From contig DMKB01000139.1 of assembly GCA_003454665.1 (NCBI GenBank), positions 1 through 11,727 of the forward strand: 11,727 nucleotides of DNA, given 5' to 3'. Position numbers and translations under genes: made by a program. Position 1 is the stretch's first letter. Each line of letters begins with the position of its first letter. The DNA is from Nitrospiraceae bacterium. Its GTDB lineage: Bacteria; Nitrospirota; UBA9217. The notes beneath the pieces are model-generated. The model searched no databases. It had not been told where the DNA came from and saw nothing but the letters and a program-made list of their open reading frames with translations. Below, one piece after another: positions 6,147 through 11,564 of this stretch.

Positions 6147-6506
6147 TTAGAAACTGAGGCCCTGCTCGCGTGCCGCATCCGCCAGTGCCTTGATGCAGCC
6201 GTGGTATTGATACCCGCTTCTGTCGAATACAATGCTCTTGATTTCTTTCCCGAGGGCCTTCTTGGCAATGCTTGCGCCGACCCTGCGCGCTGCATCAGCA
6301 TTGCCCCCGTGCCCTGATCCGCCGACCTGCTTTTCGAGTGTCGATGCCGACACGAGCGTCCTGCCGTTCGTATCGTCGATGAGCTGAGCATAGACATGGC
6401 GCAGGCTCCGGAACACCGTCAACCGCGGCTTTCCCCCGGTGCCGATCATTGTTTTCCGTATTCGGTAATGTCTTCTCTTTCTGGCCTGATCTTTGTTTCG
6501 TGCCAC
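6147..6506 (-). CDS. rplR: 50S ribosomal protein L18
   Basis: 119 residues from a GTG start (MARNKDQARKRRHYRIR after initiation). The core has GKPRLTVFRSLRHVYAQLIDD, TLVSASTLEKQ, the conserved IVFDRSGYQYHGCIKALADAARE and a terminal GLSF. L18 binds 5S rRNA together with L5 and L25 and mediates its attachment to the 50S. An upstream in-frame ATG at 6548 would add 14 residues of poor character and has no SD. The GTG at 6506 has GGGAG about seven bases upstream and gives the family length. It is notable here because its 5S partner L5 carries the unusual tail. Confidence 0.96.
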   Translation of the reverse strand: MARNKDQARKRRHYRIRKTMIGTGGKPRLTVFRSLRHVYAQLIDDTNGRTLVSASTLEKQVGGSGHGGNADAARRVGASIAKKALGKEIKSIVFDRSGYQYHGCIKALADAAREQGLSF

Positions 6507-6571
6507 GATTTCTCTCCCACAAGAACGACTCCGCGGAGCCGTGTCCATTAATCAGCATGAGCCGGGACGAC

Positions 6572-7120
6572 TTATTTCTTGCCCTTCCCGGCTTTCCCTT
6601 CCTTCATTTTGATTGTTTCCGTGCTGTATTTGATGCCCTTGCCTTTATAGGGCTCCGGCTTTTTGATACCCCTGATCGTCGCCGCCACCTGCCCCACGAG
6701 CTGCTTATCGATGCCCTTCAGGGTAATCGAGTTTTGCTTCGGATCGACGGTGGCCTTGATCCCCTCGGGTACGGGATAGACAACGGGATGAGAAAAACCC
6801 AGATTGAGAAGGAGACTCGACCCGTGCAGCGCGGCCTTATAGCCCACGCCGCTGATCTGAAGCGTCTTTTCGTAGCCCGTGCTTACCCCCGTAACCATAT
6901 TGGCGATGAGATTCCGCGTCAGCCCGTGCATTTCCCGGTACAGCTTCTGGTCCGACGGCCGCTCGACGACAATCGTACTGTCCATTTTCTTCACCGACAG
7001 TTTCGGGTAAAGGCTGCGCGACAGTTCTCCGAGCGGTCCTTTGACCGTGATTTTGCTTTGATCCAGCTTTGCGTCCACCCCGGATGGCAACGCTATCGGT
7101 TTTTTACCAACCCTCGACAT
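6572..7120 (-). CDS. rplF: 50S ribosomal protein L6
   Basis: 182 residues from MSRVGKKPIALPSGV. The two-domain L6 pattern is present: KGPLGELSRSL in the first half, YEKTLQISGVGYKAAL in the middle, and the family signature PEPYKGKGIKYSTE near the C-terminus. L6 lies near the sarcin-ricin loop and factor-binding region of the 50S. The frame extends upstream to 7144, but the ATG at 7120 has TAGGAG at good spacing and matches homologues. The C-terminal tail (KMKEGKAGKGKK) is basic and ordinary. Confidence 0.97.
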   Translation of the reverse strand: MSRVGKKPIALPSGVDAKLDQSKITVKGPLGELSRSLYPKLSVKKMDSTIVVERPSDQKLYREMHGLTRNLIANMVTGVSTGYEKTLQISGVGYKAALHGSSLLLNLGFSHPVVYPVPEGIKATVDPKQNSITLKGIDKQLVGQVAATIRGIKKPEPYKGKGIKYSTETIKMKEGKAGKGKK

Positions 7121-7171
7121 ATCACTCCTACCTTCCCGGCACACAGGGAATACGGTGCGCGTACGGGATAC

Positions 7172-7567
7172 CTACCACACGTGGCAGATCACTTCTCCGC
7201 CTACCTTGTCCTTTTTTGCCCGGCGGCCGGCCAGGATGCCCTTTGGCGTCGACAGGATGGCGACACCAAGCCCCCCCATCACCCGGGGTACCGCGTCGGC
7301 TCCGACATAGACCCTGCAGCTCGGCTTGCTGATCCGCTTCAGACCCTGAATAACCGGCATCTCTTCATCGGCGTATTTCAGATAGATACGGATGATACCC
7401 TGCTTGCGGTCTTTCACGAGCTTCACGCTCTTAATATATCCTTCGTCCTTCAGGACTTTCGCAAGCTCCATTTTGAGCTTTGACGAAGGCATATCTACTT
7501 TTTCCAGCTTCATCCTGCTGGCGTTGCGAATACGGGTAAGCATATCCGCTATCGGATCGGTCATCAT
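7172..7567 (-). CDS. rpsH: 30S ribosomal protein S8
   Basis: 131 residues. It has the diagnostic DPIADMLTRIRNASR N-terminus and KRISKPSCRVYV and GLGVAILSTPKGIL in the C-terminal half. It ends GGEVICHVW, close to the usual GGEVICxVW. S8 binds 16S helix 21 in the central domain and is the translational repressor of the spc operon in E. coli. The frame is open far upstream, but homology begins at the tandem ATG ATG at 7567/7564. AAGGGG lies about ten bases before the first ATG, a rather long spacing, so the second ATG is an alternative start. Confidence 0.96.
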   Translation of the reverse strand: MMTDPIADMLTRIRNASRMKLEKVDMPSSKLKMELAKVLKDEGYIKSVKLVKDRKQGIIRIYLKYADEEMPVIQGLKRISKPSCRVYVGADAVPRVMGGLGVAILSTPKGILAGRRAKKDKVGGEVICHVW

Positions 7568-7590
7568 AGAATTGTAACCCCTTCTCGTCT

Positions 7591-7776
7591 TTACCAGCTT
7601 GCCTTGATCACGCCCGGGATCTCTCCGTTGAGCGCACGGTTGCGAAAACAGATCCGGCACATGCCGAATTTCCTCAAAAACCCCCGAGGCCGCCCGCACA
7701 AGGGGCAACGGTGATACTGGCGCACTTTGAACTTGGGAGTTCTCGCTGCCTTCGCTATTAAGGACTTCTTCGCCAT
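7591..7776 (-). CDS. rpsN: 30S ribosomal protein S14, zinc-binding short form
   Basis: 61 residues, the short zinc-binding type. CxxC pairs are at C24/C27 (CPLC) and C40/C43 (CRIC), with the conserved RGFLRKFGMCRICFR segment and a C-terminal GVIKASW. S14 sits in the 30S head near the A site, contacting S3 and S10, and is added late in assembly. The start has a near-perfect SD (TAGGAGGAAGA). The gaps are 38 bp from rplE and 23 bp to rpsH. The long zinc-free paralogue found in some bacteria is not in this window. Confidence 0.98.
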   Translation of the reverse strand: MAKKSLIAKAARTPKFKVRQYHRCPLCGRPRGFLRKFGMCRICFRNRALNGEIPGVIKASW

Positions 7777-7814
7777 TCTTCCTCCTACAGGCTACCAGCA
7801 CCGGCCTGCAACCT

Positions 7815-9071
7815 TTATTTCCTGAAGGGCATGCCCAGATGGGTGAGCAACGCCCTGCCTTCTTCATCCGTCGCTGCCGACGTCACGATTGCTATATCAA
7901 GCCCGTGGATCGAGCCGATTTTGTCAATGTCAATTTCCGGAAAAATAACCTGCTCTTTAATTCCCATGGAATAGTTGCCCCGGCCGTCGAATGACTTTGC
8001 TGAAATCCCGCGAAAGTCCCTGATGCGCGGAAGCGCGGCACTGATCAACCGGTCGAGAAATTCAAACATGCGCCCGCGCCTCAGGGTCACCATGCAGCCG
8101 ATCGGCATGCCCGTCCTCAGTTTATAGGTGGCGATAGACTGCTTGGCCCGCGTCACCACAGGGCGCTGACCGGTGATGCGGCCGATTTCCTCCACCGCAC
8201 GGTCGAGGGTCTTCACGTCGTTTATCGCCTCACCCATGCCGACGTTCAGTACGATCTTCACCAACTTCGGCGCCTTCATGGAGTTAGCATAACTGAAGTC
8301 CTTCATGAGCGCCGGCACAACAGTCTTGAAATACTTTTCACGCAGTCTCGGCGCCGGTCCCGGTGTCGGTACGGAAGGCTTGCCGGCGGGTTTCGTCTCT
8401 TTCGGCTCGGCCTTTGCTTCTTTATCAGCCTTTTTCTCGGCTTTCTTAGGCGCCTTAGGCTCTTCCTCGGCTTTCAGCTCGGCTTCCGCTATGGCTTTCT
8501 GCTCTGCCTCCGCTGCAGCCGCTCGCTCAGCCTCTGCCGTGGCTTTCTTTTCTGCCTCTAAAGCAGCCGATCTCTCGGCCTCTTCTGTGGCTTTCTGCTC
8601 CGCCTCTGCGGCAGCCGCGCGCTCGGCCTCTTCTGTGGCCTTCTGCTCCGCCTCTGCAACAGCCTTGCCCTCGGCCTCTTCCACCTCTGGCTGGGTGCTC
8701 TCAACTGCTTCCACAGGAGGCGCTACTACCGTAACTTCCTGGGTAATCTCCTGAACGGCCTCTTCAGCAACAGCCGTTGCCCCGGCAGGGAGTCCCGCCG
8801 CTGCCTTCGGCGCAGCCTTTTTGACGGCCTTCTTCGCAGCCGGCTTTTTTGTCGCAGCGGCCTTTTTGGGCGCAGCTTTGACCGGCGCCTTTGCAGCCTT
8901 TTTCACCGCAGCTTTAGCCGGCGCCTTTGCAGCCTTTTTCACCGCAGCTTTAGCCGGCGCCTTTGCAGCCTTTTTCACCGCAGCTTTAGCCGGCGCCTTT
9001 GCAGCCTTTGTCGCTGCCTTTTTCTTGGCTGTTGCTTTCGTCTTTTTTGTGCTGTCTTTCTTCTCTGCCAT
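7815..9071 (-). CDS. rplE: 50S ribosomal protein L5 with ~240-residue low-complexity N-terminal extension
   Basis: 418 residues, against about 180 for normal L5. Residues ~241-418 are a complete L5 core: PRLREKYFKTVVPALMKDF, the LNVGMGEAI motif, TGQRPVVTRAKQSIA, MPIGCMVTLR, IRDFRGISAKSFDGRGNYS and a C-terminal MPFRK. L5 binds 5S rRNA in the central protuberance and touches P-site tRNA. Residues 1-~92 are Lys/Ala/Pro-rich, with four 12-residue units at 25-72 (KAPAKAAVKKAA type). Residues ~93-138 are a V/E/P/T-rich spacer. Residues 139-202 are four 16-residue Glu/Ala units (AEAEQKATEEAERAAA type), TolA-like. Residues ~205-240 are mixed K/E, then Pro-rich. The ATG at 9071 is chosen because AAAGGGA lies just upstream; an in-frame TTG at 9089 lacks an SD. 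No other ATG precedes the core, and the first inside it is codon 256. No frameshift or stop is present. The fusion is certain at sequence level, but the tail's function is unknown. Confidence 0.95.
   Translation of the reverse strand: MAEKKDSTKKTKATAKKKAATKAAKAPAKAAVKKAAKAPAKAAVKKAAKAPAKAAVKKAAKAPVKAAPKKAAATKKPAAKKAVKKAAPKAAAGLPAGATAVAEEAVQEITQEVTVVAPPVEAVESTQPEVEEAEGKAVAEAEQKATEEAERAAAAEAEQKATEEAERSAALEAEKKATAEAERAAAAEAEQKAIAEAELKAEEEPKAPKKAEKKADKEAKAEPKETKPAGKPSVPTPGPAPRLREKYFKTVVPALMKDFSYANSMKAPKLVKIVLNVGMGEAINDVKTLDRAVEEIGRITGQRPVVTRAKQSIATYKLRTGMPIGCMVTLRRGRMFEFLDRLISAALPRIRDFRGISAKSFDGRGNYSMGIKEQVIFPEIDIDKIGSIHGLDIAIVTSAATDEEGRALLTHLGMPFRK
8466..8657 (-). repeat. Four degenerate 48-bp repeats inside rplE (16-residue Glu/Ala units)
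   Basis: Residues 139-202 of the 418-residue L5 divide into four 16-residue units anchored on AEAEQK, AEAEQK, LEAEKK and AEAEQK. In DNA this is 4 x 48 bp with scattered mismatches, more diverged than the 36-bp array. The composition (Ala, Glu, some Lys/Arg/Gln) predicts a long charged helix like the middle domain of TolA. Confidence 0.9.
8882..9009 (-). repeat. Perfect 36-bp tandem repeats inside rplE
   Basis: A period of exactly 36 bp is unbroken from 8882 to 9009, about 3.6 copies with no mismatch. Each copy encodes one 12-residue KAPAKAAVKKAA unit. A further degenerate unit (KAPVKAAPKKAA) follows in the protein. The length is a multiple of three, so copy-number change keeps frame. The perfect identity at wobble positions points to recent duplication or slippage rather than selection on the protein alone. 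Confidence 0.95.
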
Positions 9072-9099
9072 ATCAGTTCCCTTTTTCAACGCATCGGGT

Positions 9100-9119
9100 G
9101 ATGGGGCTCACGCTCCATC
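9100..9119 (-). promoter_or_regulatory. Small hairpin with GNRA loop upstream of rplE
   Basis: As mRNA the 20-nt element reads GATGG-A-GC-GTGA-GC-C-CCATC: a 5-bp stem, an A/C mismatch, 2 more base pairs and a GTGA tetraloop of the GNRA class. It lies about 30 nt before the rplE start. In E. coli the S8 repressor site lies at the start of rplE, so the location is suggestive. I do not see enough to call it an S8 site. Confidence 0.35.
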
Positions 9120-9138
9120 GCGGAAAAGCACCACACCA

Positions 9139-9450
9139 TTAATCAAGCGTCTCGCTACAGCTCCTGCACACCCGGACGCGCTTGCCTTCATGGTCCGCTC
9201 GCCGTGCTACCTTCGTCTGCTTGTCGCATTTCGAGCAGACCAGCTTTACATTCGAGAGGGAGAACGGCGCTTCTTTTTCCACAATGCCGCCCTGCTTGAG
9301 CTGTTGATTCGGCCTCGTGTGGCGTTTGATCATGTTCAGTTTCTCTACGAGCAGCCTGTTGCTCGATGGATAGACTGCAATCACCCGCCCCTGCTTGCCT
9401 TTCTCCTTGCCGGAGATTACCACCACGTTGTCGTTTTTCTTAATATGCAT
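9139..9450 (-). CDS. rplX: 50S ribosomal protein L24, zinc-ribbon-like variant
   Basis: 103 residues. The N-terminal KOW motif is clear (VVVISGKEKGKQGRVIAVYPS, about 9-30), followed by GGIVEKEAPFSLSNVKL. The C-terminal part carries four cysteines in two CxxC pairs, C72/C75 (CSKC) and C95/C98 (CRSC), which E. coli L24 lacks. Such a pair arrangement probably binds zinc (inference from spacing). L24 binds 23S rRNA domain I and starts 50S assembly. The ATG has AGGA about eight bases upstream. A 67-bp spacer to rplE holds a small hairpin. Confidence 0.97.
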   Translation of the reverse strand: MHIKKNDNVVVISGKEKGKQGRVIAVYPSSNRLLVEKLNMIKRHTRPNQQLKQGGIVEKEAPFSLSNVKLVCSKCDKQTKVARRADHEGKRVRVCRSCSETLD

Positions 9451-9497
9451 CAGTCATTCCTATGTCTCGTCGAATGTACAATCCCGACGTGCTGTTT

Positions 9498-9866
9498 CTA
9501 CAGTACTTCCGGCGCCAGGGAAACAATCTTCATATAATTCTTTTTCCTGAGCTCCCGGGCCACCGGCCCAAAGATTCTCGTACCGACCGGCTCACCCTGT
9601 GCATTGATCAGCACGGCGGCATTCCGGTCGAATTTAATATAGGAGCCGTCAGGCCGGCGAATTTCCTTCGCCGTACGCACAACGACCGCCTTGGCAACGG
9701 CGCCCTTTTTCACCTGTCCCTCGGGGATTGCCATCTTGACGGCGACCACGATCACATCGCCAAGAGATGCGTAGCGCTTGCGCGTACCGCCGAGCACCTT
9801 AATACACATCACCTTTTTCGCGCCGGAATTATCGGCAACGTCTAATACCGTCTGTTGCTGAATCAT
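9498..9866 (-). CDS. rplN: 50S ribosomal protein L14
   Basis: 122 residues, the canonical bacterial length, beginning MIQQQTVLDVADNSGAKKVM. It contains the conserved YASLGDVIVVAVK and FDRNAAVLIN segments and ends near KIVSLAPEVL. L14 (family knowledge) forms an inter-subunit bridge with 16S rRNA and contacts L19. It is also the docking point of the silencing factor RsfS. The ATG has AAGGAT about eight bases upstream. It is the first gene of the spc block, with 47 bp to rplX. Confidence 0.98.
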   Translation of the reverse strand: MIQQQTVLDVADNSGAKKVMCIKVLGGTRKRYASLGDVIVVAVKMAIPEGQVKKGAVAKAVVVRTAKEIRRPDGSYIKFDRNAAVLINAQGEPVGTRIFGPVARELRKKNYMKIVSLAPEVL

Positions 9867-9891
9867 CGTCTATCCTTCACGTTAGAATTGA

Positions 9892-9926
9892 GGCCATGGC
9901 GAAGCGGTCCAGCCGCATACCATGCC
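9892..9926 (-). promoter_or_regulatory. Imperfect hairpin in the rpsQ-rplN spacer (S10/spc boundary)
   Basis: Read as mRNA (minus strand), the spacer can fold into a lower stem GGCATGG pairing CCATGGCC (one bulged base), an internal loop TAT/TTCG, and an upper stem GCGG pairing CCGC closed by a CTGGA loop. That gives 11 base pairs in 35 nt. It lies 25 nt before the rplN start, where the S10 and spc operons are separate in E. coli. No U-run follows, so it is not an intrinsic terminator. A protein-binding or mRNA-processing role is only inferred. Confidence 0.45.
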
Positions 9927-9958
9927 GATCGGGTACACCACCGTGAGCGTGCTCCCCG

Positions 9959-10222
9959 CTACACGCCGCGGGACTTCTCCAGAATCTCGAGCACCGTCCA
10001 CCGTTTGTCCTTGGACAAGGGACGGGTCTCGATGAACTTTACGAGATCTCCGATGGCGCATTCATTCTTTTCGTCATGAACCTTGAATTTCGTCGTTCGG
10101 TTGATGGTCTTACTGTACCGGGGGTGCGATATCTTTCTCGTGACCGCAAGCACCGCCGTCTTGTTCATCTTGTCGCTGATGACTCGCCCGACATACGACT
10201 TTCTTTTTTTATACTCGCCCAT
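9959..10222 (-). CDS. rpsQ: 30S ribosomal protein S17
   Basis: 87 residues: MGEYKKRKSYVGRVISDKM, then KTAVLAVTRKISHPRYSKT, then the KFKVHDEKNECAIGDLVKFIETRPLSKDKRW segment characteristic of the S17 OB-fold. S17 is a primary 16S-rRNA binder of the 5' domain and acts early in 30S assembly. The start ATG (10220-10222) lies within the rpmC coding end, with AAGGA about six bases upstream. After it comes a 92-bp spacer before rplN, which is the S10/spc operon boundary in E. coli. Here that spacer contains a structured inverted repeat (separate entry). Confidence 0.97.
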   Translation of the reverse strand: MGEYKKRKSYVGRVISDKMNKTAVLAVTRKISHPRYSKTINRTTKFKVHDEKNECAIGDLVKFIETRPLSKDKRWTVLEILEKSRGV

Positions 10223-10409
10223 GCTTTTCCTTCAATATCGTATTTGCTCTCGCAATGTCTCTGCGAAGCAGTCGTAACCGCAGTGGATTTTCAATCTGTC
10301 CCATGGCCTGCTGGAACCGGAGGTTGAACAGCTCCTTCTTCAAGTCGACGACCTTGGCCTGCAGTTCATCGTTCGACAGGTCCCTCAACTCACTCGCGCC
10401 GGTCTTCAT
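10209..10409 (-). CDS. rpmC: 50S ribosomal protein L29
   Basis: 66 residues. The family pattern is present: a short N-terminal helix (SELRDLSNDELQAKVVDLK), then KELFNLRFQQAMGQIENP, followed by a basic C-terminal helix. L29 is a small two-helix protein near the exit tunnel, next to L23, and contributes to the docking site for factors that act on nascent chains. The ATG lies inside the rplP stop (ATGA), and the 3' end overlaps rpsQ by 14 nt. This makes the rplP-rpmC-rpsQ trio the most tightly packed part of the window. Confidence 0.97.
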   Translation of the reverse strand: MKTGASELRDLSNDELQAKVVDLKKELFNLRFQQAMGQIENPLRLRLLRRDIARANTILKEKHGRV

Positions 10410-10822
10410 AGTTCCCCCTCCCGTGCAACAAACCGCGTAGCAAGGGGTAGCTTAAACGCCGCGAGACGGAAGGCCTCACGCGCCACCGACTCTTCCACAC
10501 CGCCCATTTCATACAGTACCCGGCCCGGTTTCACCACGGCGACCCAGTACTCCGGCGATCCCTTACCCTTCCCCATGCGGGTTTCGGCGGGTTTTTTGGT
10601 AATCGGTTTATCCGGAAAGATCCGAATCCAGATCTTGCCGCCTCTCTTGACGTACCGCGTCATGGCAATACGAGCGGCCTCGATCTGCCTGCTCGTAATC
10701 CACGCCGGCTCCAAGGCCTTCAGCCCGAACTCTCCGAAATTCACCTCGGAGCCCCGGTTTGCCGACCCCTTCATTCTCCCCTTATGCATCTTTCGATGTT
10801 TTACTCGTTTCGGCGCAAGCAT
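10406..10822 (-). CDS. rplP: 50S ribosomal protein L16
   Basis: 138 residues, beginning MLAPKRVKHRKMHKGRMKG, typical of L16. The RMGKGKGSPEYWVAVVKPG segment (about residues 82-100) holds the loop that reaches the peptidyl-transferase region and contains the arginine that is hydroxylated in E. coli L16. L16 (family knowledge) organises 23S rRNA near the A site and is needed late in 50S assembly. The start ATG has an AAAGGATAGGTGAT-type ribosome-binding region upstream. Its stop overlaps the rpmC start as ATGA (10406-10409), so rpmC translation is probably coupled to it. Length and sequence are ordinary. Confidence 0.98.
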   Translation of the reverse strand: MLAPKRVKHRKMHKGRMKGSANRGSEVNFGEFGLKALEPAWITSRQIEAARIAMTRYVKRGGKIWIRIFPDKPITKKPAETRMGKGKGSPEYWVAVVKPGRVLYEMGGVEESVAREAFRLAAFKLPLATRFVAREGEL

Positions 10823-10901
10823 ATCACCTATCCTTTACCATTCCTGTCCGTTACTGACCGTATTCGTTTTTTCCCGTGATTGTTCTCGTCCGCCGCCGGG
10901 A

Positions 10902-11546
10902 CTACACAACAGGTGCCGCTTGCTGCAATATATCCCCTTTGTAGATCCAGACCTTCACGCCGATCTGGCCCATCGTGGTTTTCGCTTCGAAAAAACCGTA
11001 CTGAATGTCCGCCCGCAGGGTATGGAGCGGCACTCGTCCTTCCCGGTACCATTCTCTCCTGGCAATTTCCGCTCCCGCCAGCCTGCCGGCGCACTCTATC
11101 TTGATCCCCTGCGCACCGAGACGGAGCGTGGAGGTTACTGCTTTCTTCATGGCCCGGCGAAAGGCAATCCGCCGCGCAAGCTGGAGCGCAATATTCTCGG
11201 CCACCAGCTGTGCATCCAGTTCGGGCCTTCTGATTTCCTGAATATTTATGTAAATCTGCTTTCCCGTGAATGCCTCGAGGTCCCGCTTGAGCTTATCTAC
11301 TTCCGCTCCCTTTTTGCCGATGATGATTCCGGGACGGGCGGTATGGATATTGATCTTTGCCTTCTGCCCTGCCCGCTCGATCTCAATTTTGGCCACGCCC
11401 GCGTGCATAAGCCGCTCTTTCACGATCTTGCGTATCTTGACATCCTCATGCAGGAGAACGGCGTAATTTTTCTTCGCATACCACCGCGAGTCCCACGTTT
11501 TTATGATCCCGAGCCGGAGCCCTGTCGGATGTACTTTCTGACCCAT
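10902..11546 (-). CDS. rpsC: 30S ribosomal protein S3
   Basis: 214 residues, starting MGQKVHPTGLRLGI, the universal S3 N-terminus. The KH-domain loop GIIIGKKG is at about residues 73-80. The basic patch R130/R131/K134 corresponds to the E. coli residues implicated in mRNA helicase activity at the mRNA entry tunnel. The C-terminal domain carries the conserved RADIQYGFFEA and GVKVWIYKGD segments (about 178-205). S3 sits on the small-subunit head and forms the entry channel with S4 and S5. The ATG is preceded by GGAGG five to six bases upstream. The length lies at the short end of the family, without the long acidic C-terminal tails of some phyla. The neighbours are rplV (18 bp upstream) and rplP (79 bp downstream). 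Confidence 0.98.
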   Translation of the reverse strand: MGQKVHPTGLRLGIIKTWDSRWYAKKNYAVLLHEDVKIRKIVKERLMHAGVAKIEIERAGQKAKINIHTARPGIIIGKKGAEVDKLKRDLEAFTGKQIYINIQEIRRPELDAQLVAENIALQLARRIAFRRAMKKAVTSTLRLGAQGIKIECAGRLAGAEIARREWYREGRVPLHTLRADIQYGFFEAKTTMGQIGVKVWIYKGDILQQAAPVV

Positions 11547-11564
11547 GACGCCTCCAAACTGTTG

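Noticed and set aside
6507..6548. Start of rplR at the ATG at 6548
   Set aside because: It has no SD, and the 14 extra residues do not resemble L18. The GTG at 6506 has GGGAG and gives the family length.
6449..7483. 344-codon plus-strand open frame opposite rplF and rpsH
   Set aside because: The opposite strand encodes unmistakable L6 and S8, and the plus product has no recognisable motif. It is a long chance frame.
7568..7867. N-terminal extension of S8 by up to 100 residues (open frame to 7867)
   Set aside because: It would overlap all of rpsN and the end of rplE. S8 homology begins at the ATG ATG at 7567, so the upstream open frame is chance.
8352..9071. The rplE extension as a separate upstream gene joined to rplE by a sequencing error
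   Set aside because: The frame is open throughout, there is no stop or SD near 8352, and there is no start codon just before the core. An error cannot be excluded without reads, but nothing in the sequence suggests one.
9072..9089. Start of rplE at the in-frame TTG at 9089
   Set aside because: It has no SD, and the bases that would be its first codons form the AAAGGGA ribosome-binding site of the ATG at 9071.
8305..9537. Long plus-strand open frames (8305-8754 and 8821-9537) opposite the rplE extension, rich in Ala/Phe/Ser and looking like repetitive membrane proteins
   Set aside because: They are the antisense reading of the low-complexity Lys/Ala and Glu/Ala codons. The second also runs through antisense rplX. 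They have no independent support and lie opposite a clear gene.
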